Shown: piece by piece, positions 39,288 to 49,219 of the stretch
Layout: each line of letters begins with the position of its first letter
How positions within the stretch are numbered: position 1 is the first letter of the stretch
Assembly: GCF_900454835.1 (NCBI RefSeq)
Contig: NZ_UGTM01000001.1
Coordinates: 1,798,501 to 1,862,500, forward strand
Reading direction: 5' to 3'
Origin: Prevotella denticola
GTDB lineage: Bacteria; Bacteroidota; Bacteroidia; Bacteroidales; Bacteroidaceae
DNA: 64,000 bases
Notes under the pieces: generated by a model
Told to the model about the DNA's origin: nothing
The model's input: the letters and a program-made list of their open reading frames with translations, nothing else
Database searches by the model: none
Program-made: the position numbers and the translations under genes

Positions 39288-41879
39288 TTACTTTCTCTTC
39301 GGAATAATCTCATAGACATCGGCCTTGCCGACCAGCTCGATGCGGGCCGCACCCTTTGCGACGGCTGCCGTAAAGAACGGATCACTGTAACTTGTCTCCG
39401 CCTTCAGGCGGTTGCGTCTGTCGTACTGACGCAGGCTGACGCTTCCTCCTTCGGGCAATGAAAGAAGGAAAGTGTACGAGGTCGTACCGTGCGGCACTTC
39501 AAACGAAACGGCACCCGTATTCTTGAAGGCCGTACAGGGCCGATGATCGAAGGCCAGAAGAACACCGTCTGATGCAGCGGCATCTCCGCCGAAAGCAAGG
39601 GAAGCCCCGGCCGCAGGAGTCACCACAAACGAACGTATGGAAGCCCAGTTGGTACGTTCGGAATCGAGCCTGCGGAGACGGATATAGCGCATCTCTACCG
39701 GCTCGCCAGCCTTCCACAGAACATCATACTGGTTACGCATATCTGAAAGAAGCGGCAGCCATGTCTTTCCGTCAACGGAACACTCCAGCGCAGCATGGTC
39801 GTAGAAATCGCAGTCGTCCTTGGAATTCCTGCCCTGCAGGATGTGTACCTCGCGCACTGCCATTGTCTCGGGAAGGGCGACACCCATCCAGTCACCCGCC
39901 TTCTGGCTCTCTCCGGAGGTATAGAACGTAGTGCTGTCGCCGTCAAGCATCAGACGGCTTTGTGTCGTCGCAAGACTCCTGTAAGTTCCGATTCCGTGCA
40001 GCGTAAAGGCCTTTTCGCCCGACTGCTGCTCGTAGAACGCATCGGCGAGGTCGGCCATGGCACACGCATAGAACGGCTGCAGCTTCATGGTTCCCGACTT
40101 GTGTGCCTCGTACGCTTTTTCCTCGGCGGGCGTCATGCGGTTCTGCACATACGCCTTCCAGAATGCGGCAGCGTCTCCCGAGCGGTAGAGGTCCATCAGT
40201 TCGATGGCCTTCTTGCCACGCTCGCCGAGCTTGCCGAACTCCGTCAGCCACGGACGAAGCTCCTTGATAAGCAATGTATCGGTGCAGCCTGCCTCGATTT
40301 CGGCAGGGGCCTTTACGACACGTTCGAACTCTTCATAAAGCCGGTCACGCTTATCCTGTGTGTAATCAGCGAGCCGGAAAGTCTCGGTCTCCCATGACTC
40401 GTCGCGGCGGTAGCCTGTCTCCGTATCGGCCGAATGGATGGCGAACGTCCGGTAAGCCTCCTTTGCACGGGGCATCATCACCTCCAGGCCACGTTCCCAG
40501 CTGTCAATCGGATTGTAGTCCTTTGGATTCCACGTGTAATCGGCCACGCTGTAAAGCGAGAGTTTCGAGGCCTCTCCGTGTTCCATCGGGTTGCTGACAA
40601 GTCCGCACATATCCCTGTCTGTGAGCGAGGTGTCCAGTCCGTAGACCGGACCCTGCAGGATAAGATTGCGCACATAGTCGGTAACGGCGTAGTTCCACCA
40701 GAAGAGAGCAGGCCGCTTGATGCGGCTGTCCACCCAGTCGAGCGTGCTCTTCGTCACGTCACTGCACACGACATCACCCGTCCAGAATACCCGGACAGAG
40801 GGGTCGAGCGTCCTTCCATAGATACTCAACGGCCCGTCTTCACCCGGTTTCGCCCATAGTCTGGAATAATCGGTAGGGCAGATAATCAGCGGAGAAACGT
40901 CGCCCTTCTCCTTTACAAACTCCTTGGTCAATCGGTTCAACAGCTCGACTTGCCTGTCTGGATTGGTTCCTTCACCCTCAATATCATCGAAGAAGATGGC
41001 GAACGAACGCACACCATCAGCATACATGAGGTTGAACTTACGGACAAGGTTCTGATAGTCTTCCTCGTTCCACTTGATATCCTTGCCCGGATGGATGGCC
41101 CAAACGAAATCTACACGATTCCGTTTACAAGCGTCAACAAGTTCTTTGATGTTCTTTTGTTCACGTTCGGGATAAGGCAGACGCCAGTTGGGCGAACTGT
41201 GATAAGGGTCGTCCTTCGGACCGTAGATATAGGTGTTGAGCTTGTACCTGCCGTAGAAGTCGATCAATGACAGGCGTACGGCGTGCGACCAGGGCGTACC
41301 GTAAAAGCCCTCGACCACGCCGCGGTAAGGGAATACCGGTGCGTCCATTATCTTTATACAGGGAAGTTTCTTTCCACCTTCCACCGACGGGTTCTCCATG
41401 ATCTGGCGCAAGGTCTGTATGGCATAGAAAACACCTGTATCGTCAAAGCCGCTGATATCGATTCCACTCGGAGTTATCTGCAGTATATAGGCACCTGGAA
41501 CATTCTCCACACCATTGACCGACGGCATCTTGCCATAGGCCGCCCGCAAAGGAAAGCCTTGCTTGTAGTGCGGAGAGCGGACGTTCAGAAGAGGCAGGAA
41601 GTCAAGGTCGTCGTCGTAAGGCCTTTCACTGTCATGCTTCGGGACGACAGTCCGGATGCCGCCGCTGATGTCCACCGTCTTCTCTCCCGTCAGCTTCATG
41701 TAACGTGGGGTAGGATTGATGACAAGTCCGTGATGGTCCATCTTCTTGCCGGGAACAGGATTTACCAGCTGTACTTCCGAACGCTGGCTGCCTAAGTCGA
41801 ATTCGTTGTCCTGCGCCTGGGCTGCCGTAAATGTACACAAGCCCACGGCGAAAGTAACGAAAAGTCTCTTTTGTTTCAT
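39288..41879 (-). CDS. exported GH84 beta-N-acetylglucosaminidase
   Basis: This 863-residue enzyme removes terminal beta-linked GlcNAc by substrate-assisted catalysis. The start at 41879 (MKQKRLFVTFAVGLCTFTAA) gives a signal peptide. Residues about 40-180 form the N-domain. The catalytic barrel begins APVFPYRGVVEGFYGTPW, and the catalytic pair is Asp298-Asp299 in FAIFFDDIEGEG. A helical domain follows, then an F5/8-type carbohydrate-binding module (about 615-745) and a further beta domain of about 110 residues. Homologues act on host glycans or O-GlcNAc proteins. It is convergent to the utilisation locus. Its promoter and first codons are duplicated 8 kb away at 49914-50113. Confidence 0.95.
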   Translation of the reverse strand: MKQKRLFVTFAVGLCTFTAAQAQDNEFDLGSQRSEVQLVNPVPGKKMDHHGLVINPTPRYMKLTGEKTVDISGGIRTVVPKHDSERPYDDDLDFLPLLNVRSPHYKQGFPLRAAYGKMPSVNGVENVPGAYILQITPSGIDISGFDDTGVFYAIQTLRQIMENPSVEGGKKLPCIKIMDAPVFPYRGVVEGFYGTPWSHAVRLSLIDFYGRYKLNTYIYGPKDDPYHSSPNWRLPYPEREQKNIKELVDACKRNRVDFVWAIHPGKDIKWNEEDYQNLVRKFNLMYADGVRSFAIFFDDIEGEGTNPDRQVELLNRLTKEFVKEKGDVSPLIICPTDYSRLWAKPGEDGPLSIYGRTLDPSVRVFWTGDVVCSDVTKSTLDWVDSRIKRPALFWWNYAVTDYVRNLILQGPVYGLDTSLTDRDMCGLVSNPMEHGEASKLSLYSVADYTWNPKDYNPIDSWERGLEVMMPRAKEAYRTFAIHSADTETGYRRDESWETETFRLADYTQDKRDRLYEEFERVVKAPAEIEAGCTDTLLIKELRPWLTEFGKLGERGKKAIELMDLYRSGDAAAFWKAYVQNRMTPAEEKAYEAHKSGTMKLQPFYACAMADLADAFYEQQSGEKAFTLHGIGTYRSLATTQSRLMLDGDSTTFYTSGESQKAGDWMGVALPETMAVREVHILQGRNSKDDCDFYDHAALECSVDGKTWLPLLSDMRNQYDVLWKAGEPVEMRYIRLRRLDSERTNWASIRSFVVTPAAGASLAFGGDAAASDGVLLAFDHRPCTAFKNTGAVSFEVPHGTTSYTFLLSLPEGGSVSLRQYDRRNRLKAETSYSDPFFTAAVAKGAARIELVGKADVYEIIPKRK

Positions 41880-42045
41880 GTAGGTTCTTAATATTTTGCT
41901 TCCAACTGCCATTGCTTGTCAACACAGACAGTCAGGTGATTGTTATTGCATTGTATTACGGTTTGCATCTGCAAAGATAAGGAATAAAAAGGAATTAATC
42001 CTATGTTAATACCGCAAAATAGTATATGTCAAATAAGCGGATAAA
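41846..42045. repeat. direct repeat, left copy (about 200 bp)
   Basis: This segment recurs at 49914-50113 in the same orientation, at a constant offset of 8,068 bp, with only about three internal mismatches and some decay at the edge. It contains the GH84 start codon with about ten codons, the leader and a minus-strand TATCTTTG promoter box (41972-41979). Confidence 0.9.
41972..41979 (-). promoter_or_regulatory. probable -7 box of the GH84 gene
   Basis: The minus strand reads TATCTTTG, a TAnnTTTG match. It lies about 93 bases upstream of the GH84 start and inside the duplicated segment; the twin box is at 50040-50047. Confidence 0.5.
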
Positions 42046-42282
42046 TAGGGCGATGCGCCGCCGCCCCACGACAGTTCCCTGAACTCCTTGAACACGAGGT
42101 TGCCCTCACAATCGTAGTGGTAGAAATGCCCGCGGTCTTCGGCAAGCCGCCCGCCGGCGTCGTAGCGGTGGTCGCGGTGCAGTCCGTCGGGGAAGGTGAG
42201 CCGTATCAGCTCGCGCCGCTCGTTGTATGCCAATGGAAGGTACGCCCCTCGCCGTCGGTGATGCCGGTCAGGGCGCTCCCTG
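42006..42282 (-). pseudogene. RHS/YD-repeat protein fragment
   Basis: On the minus strand this codes for YD-repeat text of RHS proteins: GITDGEGRTFHW in one frame and, after a one-base shift near 42235, YNERRELIRLTFPDG, HRYDAGGRLAEDR and FHYYDxxGNLVFKEF-type sequence. It is cut at 42046, where the duplicated segment begins, and runs into a stop inside it. GC content is high, unlike the AT-rich genes to its right. It is a remnant of a polymorphic toxin or RHS gene and is surely non-functional as it stands. Confidence 0.75.
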
Positions 42283-42366
42283 CGTGATAAAAGGCTTAAT
42301 GGCTGATGATACTTTTTGTATGTATTTCGTGGGAAACATCGAACTCCTTTCATCACAGATAACGGA

Positions 42367-43260
42367 TTATGCCATAAATTCGAAATTAACAGAAGGATTA
42401 TCCTTGTGCAATTTGTTGAAACAGCTGGTAACTAGCGAGTCTGCCGGCATTTCAAACGAATCCAGTGGCAGGTTGTTTATTTCCAATTGCAGGAGGGGAT
42501 GTAAGTCAGGATGACCCACGTATAACCCCTTATTATGACGTAGTTTTATCAACATCAGGATTTCTGGTGGAAAGAGGAAGTATTGAGCGGAAGAGAACTC
42601 CAAAAGATTCCCATCATGCTCGTATTCATCACTTTGTGAGACATGGAAATCGCATAAGTCGATAAGCAACTTTTCGAATAATGCCTTATCACACGTATCC
42701 CAATTTTCAAGTGTTCTCTCATATACCCCCATTTCTGTGGGGTATTTCCAAGAATCTTCTATTGATGCGTTGTTGGAACGCAAGTATAAGTCAAGGATAA
42801 ACCAAGGGAATGTTGGATTATCTGGAAACATGTTAGATTGTTTGCCATTTAGCATTTTTGTTAGCAGGGAACAATACGTGATGGACTCTTGACTTAAACC
42901 TAAACATACCAATTGCGCCAAATGCATAGAACTGTCGGAAAACAACAATGCCCCGTCATAATGCGTAGAGCATTGTCCAATGGAATAGGCCCATTTGTTG
43001 GCCGAGATCCCATAATAGGTGCTTCGCGCAAGTAGGTCATATTCAGCCCTGTCGTTTTGGGTGAACTCATAGATGAAATTCCATAGACACCAAGAGCATA
43101 AAGAAGTTAAACTCGTTCTAACAACTGTCCTGTGAGTGTCATTCTCTAAATAATTGTTGATTTCCTGCACTTCCTGTTTAAAATGAGACCCTTCCATTGT
43201 CTTTATCTTATGGGACATCATTTCTTTTGTATAACTAAAGGCTTCTTCTAAACTATTCAT
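42367..43260 (-). CDS. hypothetical protein, candidate orphan immunity protein
   Basis: This 297-residue soluble, mostly helical protein has no signal peptide or membrane segment. Features include WCLWNFIYEFTQNDRAEYD, ISANKWAYSIGQCSTHYDGA and FPWFILDLYLRSNN. I do not recognise a catalytic motif. Its size, helical make-up, acidic character and place beside an RHS fragment fit polymorphic-toxin immunity proteins (an Imm49-like assignment is possible but not secure). It is AT-rich relative to the chromosome. It may persist as protection against related neighbours' toxins after loss of its own toxin. Confidence 0.5.
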   Translation of the reverse strand: MNSLEEAFSYTKEMMSHKIKTMEGSHFKQEVQEINNYLENDTHRTVVRTSLTSLCSWCLWNFIYEFTQNDRAEYDLLARSTYYGISANKWAYSIGQCSTHYDGALLFSDSSMHLAQLVCLGLSQESITYCSLLTKMLNGKQSNMFPDNPTFPWFILDLYLRSNNASIEDSWKYPTEMGVYERTLENWDTCDKALFEKLLIDLCDFHVSQSDEYEHDGNLLEFSSAQYFLFPPEILMLIKLRHNKGLYVGHPDLHPLLQLEINNLPLDSFEMPADSLVTSCFNKLHKDNPSVNFEFMA

Positions 43261-43363
43261 AGTAATTTATTTTAATTGCTTCACATCGAAAAATACGGCA
43301 AATCACACGATAATATGACACAAATCATTTCAAAAAATCATTTGCTTTTATGCCTGATGAGCC

Positions 43364-44794
43364 TTATTCTCCGAGACTTCTATATAGGTCTACGACACAG
43401 GAAAGCTGCTGTTGGCGTGTTTCAAGCAGTTCCATTTGGGCATCAAGCGCATCGCGTTCGGCCCCAAGTACATCGAGATAAGTAGCTCGTCCGTTCATAT
43501 AGAGTTGACGAGATACCTCAACCGAGTGTTCCAAAGTCTTCACTTCTTCCTCTTTTAGCGCATAATAGGCGACGAGATTCTTATGCTTTGACAGCAGCGT
43601 ACATACCTCAGAATAGGCTGTAAGCAGTATTTTGTCATATTCATATAAGGCTTGTAGCTGTGCGGCGTCAGCCTGTTGGAAGTTAGCTTCGATAGCTTTT
43701 CGGTTGATAAGTGGTGCAGTTAGTCCTCCCACGACACTGTAAGCGAGCGACTTTGGCATACGCGTTAGGTAGGTAGGATTAAAGGCTTCAAGTCCCAAAG
43801 TGGCACTAATGTTTACCGAAGGCAAGAAGGCTTTGCGCGCCGTTTCTACGTCCCAATGAGCTGCAGCGAGTTCATGTTCAGCCTGACGGATATCGGGTCG
43901 ATGGCTCAGGAGATTGGAAGGAAGTCCTATAACGACCATTTTCACGTCTTCATTCAACAACTGTTTGGCATCTCGTTGAATAGGCGTTGGGTAACGACCG
44001 AGCAGTAAGTTGAGTGCATTTTCACATTCAGTAATCTCTTGTTTCAATGCAAACTCCTGTGAACGCGCCTTTGCAAGCTCTGCTTTGAACTTCTCAACAG
44101 CCAGTTCTGTGTCGCTATCGGCCTCCTTTTGTATCTCTGCTATCTTTTCCGCCTGACGCTGAAGATCGATGTATTTGCGTATAAGTGTGAGCTTGTTATC
44201 TAGAGCCAATAAGGTATAATAATTGCTTGCGACTTGTGAAATCAGTGAAGCGCGCACGGCATTCTGGCCTTCTAAGGTTGCCAAATAACGCTCGACAGCC
44301 GCTTTTTTGCTTGACTTCAACTTGCCAAAGAGGTCGAGTTCCCAATCAAAGGCAAAGCCCGGGTGATAGTTCATGAGTGGATCGGGGATGAGTTTTCCTG
44401 GAGTCATCTCGGTGGAAGCATTGCCGGCACCCTCACTTGTGTATCGTCCGGCCTTGCTAACTCCTACTTCTGCCCCCACGGAAAGCGATGGAAGCATGGC
44501 TCCTTTGGCTGCAATCATTCCACTTTTTGCTACAGCTATCTGCTGCAATGTTATCTTTAAGTCTTGATTATTGACTAAAGCGGAGTCGATAAGTGCCTTG
44601 AGTTGTGGGTCGGTGAAAAACATTTTCCATGACGTAGGCGTAGTCTTCGCCGTCAGCGTATCACCATTATATTGCGTGGGTAGCTGCAAACGTGTGCGGC
44701 TATTGACTTGCGTCGCTTGGGGAGTCTTGCAAGATGACACTCCGATGGCAAGCAGAATAAGAAGGAAAATATTATTTCTTTTCATCATTTTCAA
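43364..44794 (-). CDS. RND efflux outer-membrane channel lipoprotein (TolC/OprM type)
   Basis: This 476-residue protein of the NodT/OprM group is a lipoprotein (VSSCKTPQA). It has two copies of the outer efflux protein domain with long periplasmic helices (ALVNNQDLKITLQQIAVAKS, then SVEVSRQLYMNGRATYLDVL). It forms the exit duct of a tripartite pump. Its start lies 23 bases inside the end of the RND gene, so the two are translationally coupled. It is the last gene of the operon adaptor-pump-channel on the minus strand. Substrates cannot be predicted with confidence. Confidence 0.93.
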   Translation of the reverse strand: MKMMKRNNIFLLILLAIGVSSCKTPQATQVNSRTRLQLPTQYNGDTLTAKTTPTSWKMFFTDPQLKALIDSALVNNQDLKITLQQIAVAKSGMIAAKGAMLPSLSVGAEVGVSKAGRYTSEGAGNASTEMTPGKLIPDPLMNYHPGFAFDWELDLFGKLKSSKKAAVERYLATLEGQNAVRASLISQVASNYYTLLALDNKLTLIRKYIDLQRQAEKIAEIQKEADSDTELAVEKFKAELAKARSQEFALKQEITECENALNLLLGRYPTPIQRDAKQLLNEDVKMVVIGLPSNLLSHRPDIRQAEHELAAAHWDVETARKAFLPSVNISATLGLEAFNPTYLTRMPKSLAYSVVGGLTAPLINRKAIEANFQQADAAQLQALYEYDKILLTAYSEVCTLLSKHKNLVAYYALKEEEVKTLEHSVEVSRQLYMNGRATYLDVLGAERDALDAQMELLETRQQQLSCVVDLYRSLGE

Positions 44795-47700
44795 GTTTAT
44801 ATCGTTTGTCTTTCTCTTCAGTCAATGGCTTGTTTCGTTGGTAACGAACCATCTTTACATGGTCGGCCATGCGTCCAAAGATATAATATAAGCCCGGAAC
44901 AAGAATGAGTCCGAAGCATGTTCCGAATAGCATTCCACCCGCAGCTGCCGTGCCAATGGTTCGGTTTCCAATAGCCCCTGCACCGTGAGCAAATACCAAC
45001 GGCAGCAAGCCGGCTATGAAAGCGAACGATGTCATGAGTATAGGACGGAAGCGAGCTGCCGCACCTTCGATGGCCGCTGCACGTATACTCTTGCCTAAGT
45101 TGTGGCGTTGCACGGCATATTCAACCATTAACACGGCATTCTTTCCAAGCAAACCAATCAGCATGACCATAGCAACTTGGGCGTAGATGTTGTTTTCCAA
45201 TCCCGTGAGTTTTAGGAAAATGAACGTTCCACAGATGCCTGCGGGCAGACAAGTAATAATTGGAAGTGGCAAAAGGAAGTTCTCATATTGTGCTGAAAGG
45301 ATGAGATAGACGAACGTTAAACATACAATAAAGATGATCAACGCTTGGTTTCCTTGGTCTACTTCGTCTTTAGTGATGCCGGCAAAGTCGTAATCATAGC
45401 CGTGAGGTAGCGTCGAAGTAGCCACCTCTTCGATAGCTTTGATGGCCTGACCACTACTGTATCCAGCTGCTGCTGAGCCTGTAACTTCAGCAGAATTATA
45501 TAGATTATGACGCGTCATCTCACTCATTCCATATACCTTTTCCATGTGTAAAAAGTCGGCATAAGGCACCATTTCACCCTGGTTGTTCTTAACATTTAAC
45601 TGCATCAAGTCTTGTGGAAAAGCACGATATTTTGGGTCGGCTTGCACGATGACCTTATAGGGCTTACCAAATCGAACGAAGCCCGTTTCGTAGTCAGAAC
45701 CAATCAATGTGGAGAGATTATCCATGGCTGTACCAAGTGTAATGCCTTTTTGTGCGGCGATATTATTATCTACTCGAAGCATGTATTGAGGGAAACTGGC
45801 CGAGTAAAAGGTAAAGGCTGAGCCTATCTCTGGACGCTTATTAAGAGCTGAAACGAAGCTCTTGCTGACCTTTTCCATAGCATGATAGTCATTACTTCCA
45901 GTCTTATCAAGGAGTCGAAGCTCGAAACCTGACGCCGCACCATAGCCTGGAATAGAAGGTGGTTCGAAGAATTCTATGTTGGCATCTGTTATCTGTTGGC
46001 ACTTGTTTTCAAGGTCATTGATAATCTCTTTTGCCGTCCGACTGCGTTCCTTCCAAGGCTTAAGATTAATCAAACACGAACCCGAGTTGGCACTGGTTCC
46101 TTCAGAAAGGATCTCATATCCAGCCAAAGAAGACACACTTTCTATGCCATCTTCCTTTGCAATTATACTCGCAAGTTGATGTGCAACCTTATTCGTTCGC
46201 TCAATAGTAGCACCAGGTGGTGTCTCAATTACAGCGTAAATCATGCCCTGATCTTCTTGAGGAATAAAGCCCGAAGGTAACGAATTGTTGATAAAGAAGG
46301 CTCCAATGCAGAACAAAAGTAATAGCGGAAGCGTGATAATCTTCCTCGAAACAGTGCGTTGAAGCACGTTGCGATAGCCGCCGATTCCTTTGTCAAAACC
46401 CGCATTAAACTTATCAAGTACACGATTAAGCCACGTCTTTTTGATGTGGTTATCACGCTCTCGAGTCAATATTAGCGCACAAAGCGAGGGCGTAAGTGTT
46501 AGGGCTGTGAAGCCCGAAAGCACGATACCAGAAGCTATTGTGATTGAAAACTGCCGATAAAACATGCCTTCTGGCCCACCCATAAAGGCTACAGGTATGA
46601 ACACAGATGCCATAACCAATGTCACGGCTACTATGGCTCCACTGATTTCTTTCATTGCCTTTTGCGTGGCTTCCAAAGGTTCTAAGCCCTCTTTGGCTAT
46701 CTTTACATTGACCGCTTCGATTACCACAATGGCATCATCGACCACGATTCCAATCGCCATTACTAAGGCAAAGAGCGATATCATGTTAAGCGTTATGCCG
46801 AAAGCATTCATGACTGCGAAGCTACCTATTAACGAAACAGGGACTGCAAGGCATGGAATGAGGGCAGAACGCCAGTCTCCAAGGAACAAGAATACAACGA
46901 AACCAACGAGTATAAAGGCTTCAAACAGCGTGTGAATTACCTTTTCTATAGAGGCATCAAGGAATCTACTGATGTCGTAACTCAACTCATAATGCATGCC
47001 CTTTGGCATGTCTTTTTGAAGATGAGCCATTGTTTTCTTGACGTTCTGGATAACTTGTCGCGCATTCGATCCATAGGCTTGTTTCAGTGTTATGGCTGCG
47101 GATGGGTGACCATTCAACGTAGAATATATGTCATAAACCTCACTCCCGAGGCTCACATCTGCTACATCTTTGAGTCTAATAAATTGCCCATCAGGAGTTG
47201 ATTTCACGACAATATTGCTATACTCTTCAGGCGTTGTATAGCGTCCCGGATACTTCAACACATACTCAAAGCTTTGTGCATGCTTGCCCGAACTTTCCCC
47301 AAGCTTGCCTGGAGAGGCTTCAATGCTCTGCTGTTGTAAGGCATCTGTGATGTCGGTTGCAGACAAACCATAGGCTGTAAGCTTATCAGGTTTGAGCCAA
47401 ACACGCATGGCAAAGCTCCTCGTTCCAAGGATATCAAGATCTCCAACGCCATCAACGCGGGCGAGTTCTGGTGAGATATTGATGTCCGCATAATTGAAAA
47501 GGAAGTTCTGATCGACTTTAGGATCATCGCTATATAGGTTGATATACATGAGGATATTAGGCTCCTCACGAGATATTTTCACACCTTCGCGCACAACAGC
47601 TGGCGGTAGTTTGTTGGTCGCTGCCGACACTCGGTTTTGCACATTGATAGCATCGACGTTGGGATCTGTACCAAGTTTGAAGACAATGTTTATCTCTCCT

Positions 47701-47960
47701 TCGCCGTCATTGCCTGCATCCGACTCGATATACTTCATTCCCGGCACACCATTCAGTGCCTGTTCAAGAGGAATAAGCACTGACTTAATCATCAGTTCAT
47801 TGTTGGCTCCCGGATAATCGGCTACCACATTAACCTTTGGAGGGGATATAGATGGGAACTGAGTAATGGGTAAATTGAACAGCGAAAGAATGCCAATGAA
47901 GACGATTACCAATGAAACAACGATGGCAAGTACTGGTCTTCGAATAAACTTTTGAAACAT
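44772..47960 (-). CDS. RND family efflux pump, AcrB/MexB type
   Basis: This 1062-residue inner-membrane proton-driven transporter belongs to the hydrophobe/amphiphile efflux (HAE1) group. It has twelve membrane helices and two large periplasmic loops. The start FIRRPVLAIVVSLVIVFIG is helix 1, and the proton-relay acidic pair is in GIVVDDAIVVIEAV on helix 4. The porter segments include PPAVVREGVKI and IPQEDQGMIYAV. The length is normal. It sits between the adaptor gene (117-bp gap) and the channel gene (overlap). It probably exports drugs, dyes or bile-like compounds, as family members do. No local TetR-type repressor is visible. Confidence 0.96.
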   Translation of the reverse strand: MFQKFIRRPVLAIVVSLVIVFIGILSLFNLPITQFPSISPPKVNVVADYPGANNELMIKSVLIPLEQALNGVPGMKYIESDAGNDGEGEINIVFKLGTDPNVDAINVQNRVSAATNKLPPAVVREGVKISREEPNILMYINLYSDDPKVDQNFLFNYADINISPELARVDGVGDLDILGTRSFAMRVWLKPDKLTAYGLSATDITDALQQQSIEASPGKLGESSGKHAQSFEYVLKYPGRYTTPEEYSNIVVKSTPDGQFIRLKDVADVSLGSEVYDIYSTLNGHPSAAITLKQAYGSNARQVIQNVKKTMAHLQKDMPKGMHYELSYDISRFLDASIEKVIHTLFEAFILVGFVVFLFLGDWRSALIPCLAVPVSLIGSFAVMNAFGITLNMISLFALVMAIGIVVDDAIVVIEAVNVKIAKEGLEPLEATQKAMKEISGAIVAVTLVMASVFIPVAFMGGPEGMFYRQFSITIASGIVLSGFTALTLTPSLCALILTRERDNHIKKTWLNRVLDKFNAGFDKGIGGYRNVLQRTVSRKIITLPLLLLFCIGAFFINNSLPSGFIPQEDQGMIYAVIETPPGATIERTNKVAHQLASIIAKEDGIESVSSLAGYEILSEGTSANSGSCLINLKPWKERSRTAKEIINDLENKCQQITDANIEFFEPPSIPGYGAASGFELRLLDKTGSNDYHAMEKVSKSFVSALNKRPEIGSAFTFYSASFPQYMLRVDNNIAAQKGITLGTAMDNLSTLIGSDYETGFVRFGKPYKVIVQADPKYRAFPQDLMQLNVKNNQGEMVPYADFLHMEKVYGMSEMTRHNLYNSAEVTGSAAAGYSSGQAIKAIEEVATSTLPHGYDYDFAGITKDEVDQGNQALIIFIVCLTFVYLILSAQYENFLLPLPIITCLPAGICGTFIFLKLTGLENNIYAQVAMVMLIGLLGKNAVLMVEYAVQRHNLGKSIRAAAIEGAAARFRPILMTSFAFIAGLLPLVFAHGAGAIGNRTIGTAAAGGMLFGTCFGLILVPGLYYIFGRMADHVKMVRYQRNKPLTEEKDKRYKLENDEKK

Positions 47961-48077
47961 ATTGACTGTTTATTAGCGTCTTTTTTTCTTCTTATAAATG
48001 GTTGTTCTCATCATGAAATAATATGGTGTGAGAACCTTTTTCTGTTGTAAAGTGTGATGAAAAGCCACCTGAAAGCC

Positions 48078-49157
48078 TTAGTCGGCATTCAGTTGAACAC
48101 GCTTCATGGCTTCACTTGGTGTGTAATAACGCGTCTTTACGTGTTGACCATCATGCACTTTCTGCACTCCACTCAATAGAATCTTGTCGTTGGCAGTTAC
48201 TCCTTCGGCGATAATAAACACCTCTGGTTGTTCAAAAGCCACTTTAATCTCACGTGAATGTGCATAGCCTGCGCCATCAACAACAAACACATAACGGCGG
48301 TCTTCCTCTTCATACGTGGCCTGTTGTGGGATTACCAACACATTGTGTAAAGGCATATTGATGCGCACTGTGCCTGTTTCACCATTGCGAAGCAAGCCTT
48401 TCGGATTGGCAAAGCGAGCACGAAGAGCAATATTTCCAGAGCTACTGTCAAACTCACCAGCTATATTTTGGATGTAGCCTTTAGCTGAGAAGGCACTTCC
48501 ATTGGCAAGAATCAGCGTCAAAGGAAGTTTGTTTCGCTCGGCAGAATGTTGCTGATAGTCTATATATTCGGGTTCAGAGATGTTGAAATATACGTTGAGT
48601 GACGAGTTGTCGGATAGTGTAGTGAGCAAGTCACCTCCCTGCACTAAGCTTCCAATCTTTTTCGGAAGACTCCCTATAACGCCTGTAAATGGGGCGCTGA
48701 TTAAGCATAACCGTGCTTGAATCTGTGCCAATTTATAATCTGCCAAGGCTGCATTGAACTTCGCTTTAGCCATTTTTTGTGCATTGGGCGAAACAATTTG
48801 CCCCCTCGTTAGCGTTGTTGTGTTTTGCAGTTCAATGCGTGCTTGCTCGGCTTCTGCCTTTGCCCGCGCCACATTCTGTTGCGCTCCAACAATCGAAATG
48901 CGGAAAAGAGGCTGACCGGCTCGTACCTGTTGCCCTTCTGTGACATAGACTTGCTGCAGAATTCCCTCCTGCTGTGCGCGTACTTCTATGTTTTTTCGCG
49001 ATTCAATATTGGCCACATAGTTCTTTGAAACTTGTGTATTGGTTACCCAAGGAGACGTTACTGCGTAGACCGTTTGGTCGCTGTTTTCCTTGTTTTTGCG
49101 GCATCCTGTGACTACAATCAACGTGATGATAGCCATCAACAGCATCTCTTTCTTCAT
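48078..49157 (-). CDS. RND efflux periplasmic adaptor (membrane fusion protein)
   Basis: This 359-residue lipoprotein (VVTGCRKNK) of the HlyD/AcrA family links the pump to the outer-membrane channel. The lipoyl halves are visible as SRKNIEVRAQQEGILQQVYV and LCLISAPFTGVIGSL, flanking a coiled-coil hairpin (QQNVARAKAEAEQARIELQN). The barrel and membrane-proximal domains follow. It is the first gene of the efflux operon. A minus-strand TAAATTTG box (49212-49219) lies about 55 bases upstream and may be the promoter. Confidence 0.94.
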   Translation of the reverse strand: MKKEMLLMAIITLIVVTGCRKNKENSDQTVYAVTSPWVTNTQVSKNYVANIESRKNIEVRAQQEGILQQVYVTEGQQVRAGQPLFRISIVGAQQNVARAKAEAEQARIELQNTTTLTRGQIVSPNAQKMAKAKFNAALADYKLAQIQARLCLISAPFTGVIGSLPKKIGSLVQGGDLLTTLSDNSSLNVYFNISEPEYIDYQQHSAERNKLPLTLILANGSAFSAKGYIQNIAGEFDSSSGNIALRARFANPKGLLRNGETGTVRINMPLHNVLVIPQQATYEEEDRRYVFVVDGAGYAHSREIKVAFEQPEVFIIAEGVTANDKILLSGVQKVHDGQHVKTRYYTPSEAMKRVQLNAD

Positions 49158-49211
49158 ACCTAACTAATGGGTTATCCGATTATCTTTTACTAATGATTCA
49201 AGAATTAAATA

Positions 49212-49219
49212 CAAATTTA
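49212..49219 (-). promoter_or_regulatory. possible -7 box of the efflux operon
   Basis: TAAATTTG on the minus strand fits TAnnTTTG, about 55 bases upstream of the adaptor start. No clear -33 box. Confidence 0.4.
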
